From Trochalopteron elliotii (taxonomy: Eukaryota; Chordata; Aves; Passeriformes; Leiothrichidae), in assembly GCA_024734555.1 (NCBI GenBank), contig JANPWX010019815.1:310001-374000 (forward strand): DNA of 64,000 nt, given 5' to 3'. The notes under the pieces are model-generated. The model saw nothing but the letters and a program-made list of their open reading frames with translations, ran no database searches and had not been told where the DNA came from. A program made the position numbers and the translations under genes. Shown piece by piece: positions 15,054-26,177 of the stretch (position 1 is its first letter; every line of letters starts with the position of its first letter).

Positions 15054-15974
15054 ATCCTTCCATTTCTTCATCAGTTCTCAGTTTGCCATCTCATTCTGGA
15101 CCAACAGGAATGCCTGAGAGCACTAGCCCTGGGAACAAATGGATGTGAAACACATCCAAAACGTCTTTACTGCATATCTCTCTCCTCTGCTCATGCCTAG
15201 CTTTCCTCCTCTTGTTTAACGCTCATTAACAGCAAACGACTTTACAAACGTATATCACGTAAGCACATCCAGATCAGATATCTGCCCTCCTTCTCTCCAA
15301 GTGTGGCAGATGGTTGGAGAAGGGTAAGAGTAGCACTGGTATACACAATATTTCAAATTTATACAATCTCCACGTTTTCGGTTCAGTTATTTCCCACATG
15401 TGATGTGGTTTTCATGGATTTGGTAATCCTCATTGGATTAATACCCAAGATCTGACCTTCACCATGAACTCATGGAAACTTTTACAATCCACAGTCTCTT
15501 GCAGCAAGTAATTCTCCAAGTTCCCTACCCCTTATATGAAGAGCTACATCTTTCTGGGGATAGGGTGCCCAGTAGTTTTGATTAATAACTCCTTTTCTTT
15601 TATTGGAAGAGGTGCATCAAGTCCTTTCTTACCTTCTACAAGATAAATATATTTCAACAGATCTTCAGTATCTTCTTTCCACTGTCCTTCCTTTCACTCA
15701 GCCCACCTATGCTCCCCAGACCTCACCAGCTCCTGATATTTATTCACTTGGGTTGCCCTTCAAACCCTTCCCCATTATACTATTTCTATCCTGAGACAAG
15801 AAGATGATGGACGACTCGCTTTTACAACCTGCACAAATAATGAATTTATATAGTGACATGGTGGTGCCATCTAAGAGTTCCTAGTATCTGCTTTGCTTTA
15901 TTGACTGTTGCTGAACAGTGAGGTGACATTTTTGTAGAGCAGCTTCCCACAGTCCCAAGACTGTGTCATTTTTG

Positions 15975-16012
15975 CCCCCCCAACTCCTCCCCCTCCCCCT
16001 CCCCTATCCATC
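15975..16012 (-). repeat. C-rich tract; G-quadruplex-capable on the minus strand
   Basis: The plus strand holds CCCCCCCAACTCCTCCCCCT then CCCCCTCCCC. On the minus strand this gives four G runs of four to seven with loops of one, one and seven bases, a canonical quadruplex motif. It is the second such tract within 1 kb in the sequence downstream of NRG1. Confidence 0.75.
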
Positions 16013-18860
16013 TTAAGTAGTAATGGTCAGGGTAGAGCTAATAGTTCCAATTTAAGAAACTAAAAATCCATGTAGGAGCAAGAGTGTCTGCCAGAGACCC
16101 CCACAGGGATGAGTAGAAATCTCAAGGAACAGTGGTCCACAACAACAGAACAAGACCTTTACAACAATGTCTGGGTACAGAAAGATGGTAGCTAGTGACC
16201 TGACACAGTCTGCTGAGCAGCTGGGCCAGGACCACATATAAACAATTTAATCCAGCACCTCTTTTACTGAAAATGAATAACAAAACCTTAATAAATCAAC
16301 AATTACTTATTGCTGTATTTGGGGTAATAAATTCTTTAGTTTATCAGTAGCTTGTGGCTTCCATAGCATGTTCTTTGAACAGTTTGCCTTTCAGTTACAT
16401 CCCCTTTCTCTCCTGAACAATAAATTAGCATTCATTTTTTTTTTAAAGGAAAAGAGGGGAAAAAGAGGATATATTACAATTTTTTCAAAGCAAAAGGAAA
16501 AATGCAACATCTTTTAGACATATATCTTAAAATAATATGAGGATAACTTTCTCTGCATGTTAGATGCCTATGCATAAATAATAAAGGACATTATGTTATT
16601 TACAGTGTTACACAATAAACTAAGAGCGTCTCATTTAACACAATATCCATAAAGACAGTAAATAATGAAAACATCCACGTATGTACAAGACATATTTACA
16701 ATAGAATAGAGAATTACAAATGATGATAATTGGCCATGTTCTTTGTCTGCCTTTCTCTGCAGCATTTCATAGGTGCATTTTTGTTTCTTACTAGAAGTAA
16801 GTCCCAGGTGATGGTAAGTAGCCACACTGCAGGGCCAAGAAGTGCTCAACAGGCTGCAAGGTGTGTCCTTTGAGGAGACACCAGTTTGCTATCCTGGATG
16901 CTCAGGAAACTGCTTGCAATGTGTGTGAGAGAAGCAGGGAGATGCAGCATTGTTGTTTTGGAGTACTGGAAAGAAGGAGCTTTCCTGTTTCCCTGATAAA
17001 GGCAGTGATTGATCTCTCAAACCTGGGTGTGTTGGGGTGGCTCATGAGATGAAGGGAATAACTGGGCCAAAAGAAGGGAGTAGCCTTTTCTCTGCTACAT
17101 GAGACCATCTCTGGAGCTGTAATGATTTACACCTCTTAAATAGGCAGGCTGTAACAGGTTGTGCACAACATCATCTACCTATACACTCTTGAAAGAAGCC
17201 TTTTATCTTGGAATAATTCCTGCATATAAACACATACACAGGGAAAACTCATGGCTCAAACTAAATGACATGGAAATAAACCAGGACAATCTTAACTCTG
17301 CCACCACTGGAATATTTCTCCCCCTCGTCAAAGTATGTTTCTTTTTGACTTTCAGCCAAAGAACCGGCACACAGTGATGGCTCAAGGGTGTTGGGACTGC
17401 CTAGCTCAAAGGTCTGGGAAATGAAACAAATATCCCCAACAGGGGAGCTGGCCTTTTCCATAGGCACTTGCTGGCTCTGCTCTGCACTGCTGCACCCTCC
17501 AGCCCCTTGGCCAGCAGGAACTGGCTGCAGCCTGCCAGCAGCACCTGTGGCCAGGTAGACTCTCTAACTTCTGGGTGTGGACCTGACTGATGTGAAACAC
17601 CCCCACAGTGTGACAAACACAAGTTGAGAGGTGAGGGTCTGTGTCCTCCTCCCGCTTCTGTGCGTGCCAAGCCAGGGCAATTCCCGAATTCACTGCTGCA
17701 TGAAGTGTGCTGTGAGGCTGGGTTCTTCACAAAGATCTAAGGGCTTAGGCAGCCATATCCCCAATTGTATTTTCTTGTTCTTAGGTCCATGTGAAGTCTC
17801 CAGACTAATTTCATGCTTGCCCTATAACACACTGTGTATGTTCCGAGGGGGACGAAGAGCAGGAACTACACAGCAATTTGACTTTGGCGCACAGCAACAG
17901 AAGAGGTGTGGCATTTTCCCCTAGACCTATACCAAATAAATCTCACATGTACAGCTCCCAAATATGGAATTGCTCCTTCATTTTGTACTGTCCCTCCACA
18001 ATAACAGTGGTAGTAGTCAAATAATCTACTCAACATCAAGGCATGTTCCCTTTCCATCCCAATTAATCTGCCTGGACTATCTATTATAGATACTTCCACA
18101 AGAGCTGGCCTTGTGGTTGATACATACTGGAGGAGTTTACAAAAACCCTGTGTTATAATCTCTATTCTGCCACTAAAATGGGTGATTTTGGGGCAAATGT
18201 CTTGTTTCTCTGCATTCCTTTTTCTGTCTCATCTGTCCTGCAAAGTCTTTGCAGTGCCAGAGGCCTTCCTGAAAGGACAGATATTCAAGTGTCCACAGAA
18301 ACTCAAGAGTGCAAATCCTTTGGAAACTCTTGGTCTTCATTAGGAAAGCTCACCTGGCCCTCTGTACTACTGAGTTGCAGAGTTACTGGAGAAGTGGATA
18401 TTCTGCTGCGTGGGATTGCAGATAAATAGGCATGACTAAAGGGATGAAAATGAGAGTATGTTGTCTAGAATTTGTAAAGAGCTTTTGTTTCAGTCTGCAA
18501 AGGCAAAGTGTGTTCAAGTACATGCCAGCCAGGGAAAAATGGCAAAGATGACTTAAGTCCAGACAGTATTTGCCATCTCCCATAGATTTCTCAAATAAGC
18601 AGTGCCATTTCAGCCACCACATAGCCCAAAGCTGTGCTAGTTTCCTAGCCTTTCAGTTCTACCACTAACATCCTAGTGGACAACTTTTTTTCCTATACTA
18701 AGTTTCTTTTTGTTTTTCTGCTGAATCTGGTGTTCAGGTAGACTCACCTGTGTTCTTACTTATGTGATGCGATTATTTATACAGTGAGGAACTCACTGAT
18801 TTTTGTCATCCTGGCAAAGAGCTTCTTTTGCTGTACTTTGCTTTCAGGTCTCAAATCAAT
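16013..18860. other. Intergenic sequence; nothing recognised
   Basis: This unique-looking DNA lies between the second C-rich tract and the decayed MITE. From about 16,250 to 16,750 it is notably AT-rich, with runs such as TTTTTTTTTAAAGG. From about 17,400 to 17,730 it is more GC-rich with short open frames on the minus strand that lack any known domain. No splice-flanked NRG1-like segment was found. Confidence 0.65.
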
Positions 18861-19006
18861 AGGACACCTTGTTCAGCAAAACTCTTAGGCACATGCTTAA
18901 CTTTTTGCATGTGCTGGATACGTCAATAAGAGTCTAGCACATGCTGAAGGTAACTTTTGCTGGGATTAGCATAAGCATATGCTTGAACAATTTACTGAGT
19001 TGGGAC
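18861..19006. mobile_element. Second, more decayed copy of the palindromic MITE-like repeat
   Basis: The block has TTCAGCAAAACTCTTAGGCA, then CATGCTTAACTTT, a middle that has lost symmetry, and AAGCATATGCTTGAACAATT, then TACTGAGTTGGGAC. These correspond to the CAGCAAAGCACTTAAGCACA-type left arm and the AATTTGCTGAATTGGG-type right arm of the same repeat as at 24.2 kb. It lies downstream of NRG1. The internal portion may include a small duplication. Confidence 0.45.
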
Positions 19007-19789
19007 TTTTGTTCCTCAGGCTTACATCTCACAAATTTTCCTTGATGTATTTCTCTTTATTTAACCAGGACCAGAATGTGGCCCAAAGGATGAGTGTAGT
19101 TTGGCTGAAATTCTTTTTCTCTTGACAGGGCTCTTATTTAGAGCTCAGTAATACCTGTAAAACATATGTTCTCATTTTCAGAATCCCCAGAGTCTAGGAA
19201 AAACATTTGTTTTCCACATCAGTCCTGAGTCAATGCTGTGCCAACTGAACACACAACAAAAAATCAAAAGTATAGAAGAGGCAGAGTGACCCTGACTAAA
19301 CTGATAGGAATTCAGTGCAAAAGAGGCCATTCTGTCTGGATGGATGCATCTGCTCCAGCACTGACAGCATCCTTGTTCATCATTAGTCAATGGCTTCAAG
19401 ACTGTCACTGGCTATATAAACACTGGTATCAAATAGTCACCCATGGCTTACTAGGGCTGTAACCCACATGGTGTGCTTGCCTTCACAAACGGGCTCTGCA
19501 TTAGCCTTGCCTCTCTCAACCCGAGTAATGGAGTTGATAAAAGTGAGTGGAAATAAACTCCATACATCTGCTTTGTCCTTCCTACATGCCTATACTTTTT
19601 AACCATTCAGCAAATCAAGTTCTTCCCTGAAAGGCCTTTCTGTGTCCAAGAGTAAGCCTTACTCCAACAGCAACTCTAACAAGGTATTGCTAGAAGCTTG
19701 TCAGGGTTCTTTCTGCGGAAGAGAAAAAGGGGAAGAAAATTGAGGGGAATCAAAAGAATAAATCATGTATTAGAAATCAACATTAAGAA
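19007..19789. other. Sequence just past the predicted NRG1 polyadenylation site
   Basis: I see no gene or recognised repeat. An AATAAA on the minus strand at 19,056-19,061 could serve as a more distal polyadenylation signal if the NRG1 transcript is longer than annotated here. Confidence 0.5.
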
Positions 19790-19813
19790 ATAGAGGTGAA
19801 AACTGATTGCACT

Positions 19814-19819
19814 TTTATT
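19814..19819 (-). terminator. Candidate polyadenylation signal AATAAA of NRG1
   Basis: On the minus strand this reads AATAAA in the context CACTAATAAAAGTGC, about 1 kb after the stop codon. It is the only canonical hexamer between the stop and 19,750. Human NRG1 has a related GATAAAGGTGCAATC block at the same relative place as I recall, so the region is conserved, but use as a cleavage signal is not shown by sequence alone. A further AATAAA occurs at 19,056-19,061. Confidence 0.45.
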
Positions 19820-20145
19820 AGTGGCGTTTGTTTTCCAGCTAGATCTCTTCCTTGCTTGATTACAGATATCTATTATATTTGCCCCATTAACATAAAATAA
19901 TATAAATTTTTTCTTTTTTTTTTTCTCCTTTTTTTTTCCTTTTTTGTTTAAATAGAGTATTGGGTTCAAAGCCTCAACTAACTTAAACCCATTTCCTAAG
20001 GGATAACTAGAACAATTAATATCTGGAAAATAATGAAATGGCAGCTCCTAGTGATTACAAGCTGACCTCTGATTAATAATATATTTGGTTCAAAATCACA
20101 GTATTACCTTCTTCCTATAAGTAGCATTATTTAATGCAGGTTGGC

Positions 20146-20166
20146 TTTTTTTTTTTTTTTTTTTTT
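20146..20166 (-). repeat. Poly(A) tract of 21 in the NRG1 3'UTR
   Basis: Twenty-one consecutive T on the plus strand give 21 A in the mRNA, about 680 bases after the stop. There is no AATAAA shortly upstream on the sense strand, only an ATTAAA on the downstream side (20,130-20,135). Oligo-dT priming here would make cDNAs that falsely end inside the UTR. Confidence 0.9.
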
Positions 20167-20847
20167 GTTTGTATGCTTTTTGTTATCCTGCTGTAATTAA
20201 TAGTAGCATGCTGTTGGATCTACTATTATCCCAGTGCTCAAAGAAGCAAACCTTTTGGCTGGCAGAGAGCAGACAAAACTCATCTCATATACGGAAAGCA
20301 AATAAAAGTTCTCATATAAGAATTTTTTTTTAAAACTTTTTTTATCTTTTTTTAATTTTTTTTTTTCCTTTCTGACTCTGTGTGTGTGTATATGTGTGTT
20401 TTTCTGGCGGAGTAGGATGGGGGTGCCATTACAGGGCTTTCTGATTTGGAGACTCTACAGCAAGCGACCAGAATCTGCAATTCTTGCAAATCATACATCC
20501 AGTCATTATAATGCAGTGCACAAAAAAGCTAGGACAACTGAGGGCTAAAAGGTTTTGCAAAATACTATGGGACAGCCATCATTGTAACTGTACAAAACTT
20601 GCTCTCAACTTAACATAACATAAAGGCACCATTGATATCTTTCCCCATTTTTGAAATACTGTAAAAAATTGCTACATATGGCACATAACACATTTGTACA
20701 TACGTATATTTAATTTATAAAAGTTTCTTTTCCTCTCCTGTTTTCTATCAGCGGAATTGCTAAAATAAAATAAATTGTTTAATTTAAAGGTGGAATACTT
20801 CATTATATAAAATAAAGTTTTACATGTGAATCTATGTGTTTTATGTT

Positions 20848-21499
20848 TTATACAGCAATAGGGTCTTGGTTAGCTATCACACTGGACAACCTTGCTTGTA
20901 ACTCTTCCGGGGTGGAGAAGCGGTTTGCCGGGTTAGTCCTGGTTTCAGCCAGCCGGAAGGCAGCGGCCGGCTCCAGACTGCTTGCCCCGGGGTTGGGTAT
21001 GCTCAGAAACGGTGTATCCTCACCTATTCTCTCGTCTTCGGTTTCGGTCTCAGAGCTGCTGCTCTCAGAGCTTGTATCAGAGTCCACTTCCACCCTGCTG
21101 GAAATGTGGCCGTTGGGCTTTGTTCTTTTGACCCTCCGGCTGTTGGTGAGTTTCTTTGGAGGCTCCTGTGCTGGTTCGTACTCCTGCGTGGTCTCGTACT
21201 CCTCATCCTCCACAATCCGCAGAGGACTTGGTGGCAGGCTGTTGCTCTCATGGGTGGCATTGTGGTGAAAGGAGTTGAATTGTTGAAGGTGGTGGTCATA
21301 CTTCTCATGCAGCTGCAGCGGAGTCACCAGGAGCAGTGGTCGCTCCTCTTCTATGAAGGGACTCACCGCCACTGAGGGGATGGAGACGGTCAAGCTGGAA
21401 GCCGGTGGTGACATTGTGGAGGGGCGGGACTTGGGAGAAGTTGGAGTGTGAAAATCAACAGGTGACATGCGAGCTGGTGTGGTCATAGCTGAGACATAC
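20848..21499 (-). CDS. NRG1: NRG1 terminal coding exon (a-type cytoplasmic tail) with stop codon
   Basis: This is the last coding part: one base completing Arg, then 216 codons and TAA at 20,848-20,850. It opens with YVSAMTTPARMSPVDFHTPT and ends with LQARLSSVIANQDPIAV, the hallmark C-terminus of NRG1 a-tail isoforms. Inside are the proline/serine-rich stretch, the block VEDEEYETTQEYEPAQEPPK, a basic patch NSRRVKRTKPNGH and an acidic serine run DTSSESSSSETETEDE that suits casein-kinase-type phosphorylation. In mammals the tail takes part in back-signalling after gamma-secretase cleavage and binds LIM kinase. The acceptor is TTTCTTCAG. Differences from mammals include VTPLQLHEK where human has VTPPRLREK. 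The frame is intact, so the gene looks functional. Confidence 0.97.
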
Positions 21500-24400
21500 C
21501 TGAAGAAAAGAGATGGGAAAAGGTTGCAAGCACAAAGAGGAGTGGTGACTTGTGAACACAGCAGCTCATGTGGGCTGGGAGAGAAATGGCAGGGATCCCT
21601 TAAGATCCCCAGCATCCTCACACAGGGCTACTAAGGAACTTTTCCTGTTCCTATTAATCCTATAAACTGCTGACTTCTGGGACTCTGGGCAAAAACATTT
21701 GAAAGCAGGAGGAGCGCAGCAAAACTTCCAGATCCCAGCCATGGAGATGCTGTAAATTTTTTGCCAGAATAACTTCTTGGAATGAATCCAGAAATGGGAT
21801 TCAGAGACAGACAGGCTGCCAGAAACAAAATGCATTTGCAAATATTTTCTCAAAAGGAAAACAGCTGCTGCACTTCTGGGAGGATTTGACCAGAATCTGA
21901 GGTACATGCAAACAGACAGGGGGAAAGAAAGGAAGGGAACTGAAGGACAGTCCTCTTGGGGCTCAATCCTCTTCTGGCAACCAAACTGTCTCAAGCTAAG
22001 GAGGAAAGTAATGTTTGGATAAAATCTAGAGCCAGATTCTGCTAATTTTAGTCACCAAGGATAGCCAGAGAAGCATTTGTAGCACCATCCCAGGAGCTTT
22101 GTGCTGCTCCACTCCTTGGGTGCTAGTTACCCTGGCTGGTAGATCTACCTGCAAAGAAGCACAGAGTATCATTTGTCCTCGGTTGGGAACAAATGCTGAA
22201 AGACAAGATTGTCTGGCCTAGTGCCCATGATCTCTCTGCAAAATTTGTCCCTGTTCCTGTGGGTAGGGTAGTGGTCAGAAGCGATTTCTGAAAATGAAGC
22301 TCAGGTGCTGTTACAGGGTTTGTCCCAAAGAAACAGAACAAAAAATGTGAAGCTCTCAACTAGTTTTAATCAGTAGACATGCTATGAGGTCACGTGGATT
22401 CATGCCAGGTGAGGATCTGCCTAAAACCACTTGATCAAAAGCACAGTGCCCAGCATAATGCTTTGCATGGTCTGGCACTGCTTTTACCCTTATCCTAAAT
22501 TCACTTGCCTGAATTTCATCTGTGTCTAAAGTTAAAATCATTCTAAGCTCCATTGCAGGCCCATTGAGAAAAGCTATATATCTATGATTGATGTAGTTAT
22601 TTAGTTTTCCATTACTGGTTTATTTATCTGAGCGTGAAATTACTAAAATAAACCTGAATCCAGCCTTATTATTCAATTTGCGACTCAGTTGCACATATTG
22701 CACTTGATAAAAATGGAATTACAGGAAAAAGGAGAAAACGGGACAGATTCTGGAGAGACATGCAGTAGCATAAACTGATTTCACTAGAGGTGCATTGATT
22801 GCACATTGATTTACATGTATTGAGGAGCAGAAGAATGGAAAAAAACAAACCTAGAGTTATGCATGGGAATTAATCAAGTTGGTTGAGCAAAGGGCAATGA
22901 ATAGGTCTGTGCATTGGATTAATTAAGTAATTTTTTCTCGTTCCACAAGTGAGCTTTTATTTAATCCCTTTCACATTTTTAATAGGCATTGTCTGAAAAA
23001 GTTTCAGCCTTTCTACTTTCTCAGCTGCTACACTTGCATATACACCTTTATGGCACACTTGATTTCAGCTAGACTGGTTCTGTTAACAGATTGAGTTGGT
23101 TACATGTGTTCAATGTAGTGCGCAGGCTTCCAACAGTGTCAAGTTACTCATACTGGAATGTTGTGCATTCACACTTTTCTGGTTTATTCCTCCACACCCT
23201 AACAGGGCACTGCTAACTAGCTGCTGTCTGCAATCTGAGGCTCAGGAGCTGAATTTGTGCAGCTCTAGTCCATTCTGAAAGGAAGGTTGAAAGGTGATTG
23301 ATTTATCCATCTTCATGGACAACTATGCTGGCTCAGTGAAAGGGGATGAGTATTCATGGCCATACAGCACACGTTAACTAGTTATATGCTGCCAGCTTCA
23401 TCATATAGTCCAGCGTTTTGTGCAGAGACAGTGTTTTTTGACCTTCTCTCCTGTAAGACAGCTAAGGACATCCAAGACAAAGGGCACAAACTTGTGCCCT
23501 CTGCTTGTGTACACAGGTGGCAGAGCATGGGATCCAGTAGATAGATGGGGTAACACAAAAGAACCCCTTGTGACGTCTGTTCAATTTAATTTGAAAATTG
23601 AGGGAAGACAGCCTTGGTCTTCCAATTCACAGTCCAGCAACATTTGATGGCTTCAGGAAGCAATTTGTCAGCTTCTACATTCCTTTATGTTTCTGAGTAA
23701 TTTTTAGTTCCAAATAAATCTTACTTTCTCCCTTGTATACACACAAGCCATCTCAGGAACAATTGGCCATGTATTCCCTGCTTGCTAAAAATAGATGAGG
23801 CCTGCAATGAATGCCCAGGGAACTATCATCTCCCACATTCCAAATTTGTGTTTGCTTCAGGCACAGGCTAGGCTGTCAACGCCTGATGAATTATCACAGA
23901 AATGCTGCTTTTGACCTGGAGTACAGCCTTCAAGAGACACAATAATTGATGAAATGCCTTCTTTCTTCTCAGAGAAACAAAAAGGAATATGCTCTCCTCT
24001 CCTTCCTTCCCCTCCCACCCCCAATTAAATCTAAATCTAAAGTTTGTATTAGAATGATGCTTGGGGTGACCCATGCAATGCAGTCAGACAGCAGGAATGG
24101 TCTTCACTTCTCACATGCAGATGCCCAAATATACTAAGCGGTAATACTCACCATTGGCAGGTGTGTGGGCGTGCATCCTGCTTGGTTCCCAGGCAGGAGA
24201 CAACATGGTATTTACTGTTACAGGTCCTTGATCCAGCAAAGCACTTAAACACATGCTGAGCTCTACTCATGTGAGTAATCTTGCTGATTTCAGTGGGCCT
24301 ACTTGCACAATTAAAAGATAATCTTGTCAAAGTGCTCTGCTGGATTGGAGCCACGGCTGTTTATGTCATGTGAGCCACGTATCTTCAAATTAAATCCCAT

Positions 24401-25483
24401 GGTAAATAACACATAATTTTTAATGAGGGGACTAGTTTATTATATTTAGTGGTACTACACTCAGGGTCCTTCCTTCAGTGGGCCCTCTTCCTGCTGCTTA
24501 GCAGTTTGTATGGCAGAGGGAGTACCACAGAAATGGCATTTGCTGTACTTGCACATTCATTTTTCTGAAAACCACTGTTTGTCTCCTACACAACTCAGTC
24601 TCCCTGGGGATTGCCTGGTTGCATTTTTGGCATCATGGACACTCCACAAGGCCAAATCCCTTGTGATTTCTAAGTGCTCAGAGAACTGGTCCATAACTTT
24701 TTGCTTTCCTTTTCTTCTCCCTATGATTCCTGGGAGAAAAACTCTTTTTAAATGTCTAGTTTCTTCTCAGTCTTTCTTTTGCTATTATGGGGACATCTTG
24801 AAGCAAAATGTCAGCCTAAACCTGAGAAGGATTTTTTCAGTAAATTTTTTTGCAACTGATGTACTTCTAGGCAGATCATAGGAACAGATGAAGCAGCCTT
24901 TTCAGGGAAAAAAATTGCTTGGTTGGGAAACTCCTGGCCAGCTTTATTCATAACTGTTTCTGATTTAATAATGACCTGAGTCCTTCTGGCTTGCACTTTG
25001 TGTTCCTTGCTTTTATTTAATAAAGGGTTAAGTGGAGTTTTTAAAGGATTTAGCAGCTGGAATACTCCAGAAAGTAGGTGGTGGCATAACTTCTATACCG
25101 CTCAGGAGTCTTTAGTGCCCTCCTCCTCTGGATTAAAACATTACTTTCTCCCTGCAAAATCTCTCAGCTTCTCACTTGCATCTTCTAAGAAACTGGCAAC
25201 TAGGCAAAGTTCTGTTTATACTTTACAATGAAAATTTCTGACTAATTACTCCAATGGAGCTTTTCCAAGCGTGAACTGCTGGCTAATAGGACTAAATCCA
25301 GCAGAGGCAAGAAGGGAAGAAATGCTTTTGATGGACTTTAAACTACTACTAAGCTCTCCACCCTGACGAACAAGAAGACATACGCCTTACATGAACAGCT
25401 GCACCGTTGCATTTTCTCCTTTGAAACCACGTGGGAAAACACCAGGTCTTGCCAGCTGAAAGCAATGAGGTGGCATGTCCTAC
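21500..25483 (-). other. NRG1 last intron
   Basis: This 3,984-bp intron runs from the GTAGG donor at 25,483 to the CTTCAG acceptor at 21,500. It contains the MITE-like repeat at 24.2 kb and an AT-rich unique block at about 22,560-22,990 with several homeodomain-type ATTA motifs. No exon for a human-like b tail was identified. Confidence 0.85.
24223..24352. mobile_element. Fossil palindromic MITE-like repeat
   Basis: The left end GGTCCTTGATCCAGCAAAGC followed by ACTT and the right end AAAGTGCTCTGCTGGATTGG followed by AGCC are imperfect inverted repeats of each other about 130 bp apart. Inside are ACACATGCTGAGC and CAGTGGGCCTACT, which I recognise from an old palindromic repeat common in birds, crocodilians and turtles (core AAGCACATGCTTAA and TGAAGTCAATGGGACTACT). 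It encodes nothing and is probably a non-autonomous DNA transposon relic. I am sure of the inverted ends; the family name is uncertain. Confidence 0.6.
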
Positions 25484-25687
25484 CTTTCACTGTGAGGAGA
25501 GTCCCGGTAGGAGTCGGGGGTCTCCCTGGCATGCCGGAGGAAGCTGTTCCTGTCCTGTGGCCCGCCGATGCCATTGAGGCGGCCCCGGGGCCCCGCTGGG
25601 CTGGCATGCCTGCTGTTCTCCATGGAGGAGCTGACAAGCACTGAGTGGCTTTCAGAGAGGATGCTTTCAGTGTGGCCATTACTCCAG
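25484..25687 (-). CDS. NRG1: NRG1 cytoplasmic exon 3
   Basis: This 204-nt exon is one base, 67 codons and two bases. Its translation runs from WSNGHTESILSESHSV through GPRGRLNGIGGPQDRNSFL to RHARETPDSYRDSPHSE. The acceptor is TCTCCAG and the donor is GAAAG followed by GTAGG. The final Arg codon is completed by the first base of the last exon, giving SPHSER-YVSAMTT as in the a-type tail. Read-through gives AGG then TAG, an immediate stop, so a human-like b tail cannot come from simple extension here and would need its own exon, which I did not find between 21.5 and 25.5 kb. Confidence 0.95.
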
Positions 25688-26177
25688 CTGGAGAGCAGCA
25701 ACCAGGAAAAGACAAAAGGCGAGTGTGAGAGAGGGCTTTGGTGAGAAATGCGTATGAGCAGTTCAGCCAGGGAAAGGAGGGACTCTGCTGGCACTCGGGA
25801 TCTGCAGCATAACTTTTGGTTTGGCAACTGGACCTGCAGTGTTTAGCGAATTGTATGAATCCACAGGCATCAAGGTGATTTTGCATGTATGGATAAAAGG
25901 AGAGGGAAGGACGGCTTTCCAGTCATCAGAAGTGTCACTGATTTAGCAATTCGCATATACTAAATTTCACTGTGACAGTACTGGAATGCCATTTGGGTAA
26001 TAAAGGTCTTTGTAAATTCCTGGGAAGACAATTAGTTAGGTGATATGACATCAAATATCATTAGTCTAAAAATGAAAACACTATGAAGGGAGCATAGATC
26101 TTCCCTGGTTTGTTGTTTTACACGTAGTTTTGGTTTTGCAACAACAACAGATCAGATTTGCCTTGCTCGTCCAGTAC
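25688..26177 (-). other. NRG1 intron between cytoplasmic exons 2 and 3 (490 bp)
   Basis: This short intron has the weak GTACTG donor and a good CTCTCCAG acceptor. Its first 94 bases stay open in the exon 2 frame and encode a Cys-rich read-through tail ending at 26,081. No repeat was seen. Confidence 0.9.

Larger units (their letters stand above)
19790..20847 (-). other. NRG1: NRG1 3' untranslated region (a-tail transcripts)
   Basis: On the minus strand the sequence after the stop runs through blocks that, from memory, match the human NRG1 3'UTR closely: the ACATAGATTCAC area just after the stop, TTTTACAGTATTTCAAAAA near 20,650, a block around 20,585-20,640 coding GATATCAATGGTGCC, and TACTGTGATTT near 20,100. 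A-rich runs interrupt it at 20,146-20,166 (21 bases) and about 19,910-19,945. The only canonical AATAAA on this strand is at 19,814-19,819, with ATTAAA variants at 20,778-20,783, 20,709-20,714 and 20,130-20,135. The 3' limit is set just past the AATAAA and is an inference; longer UTRs are possible. Confidence 0.75.
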
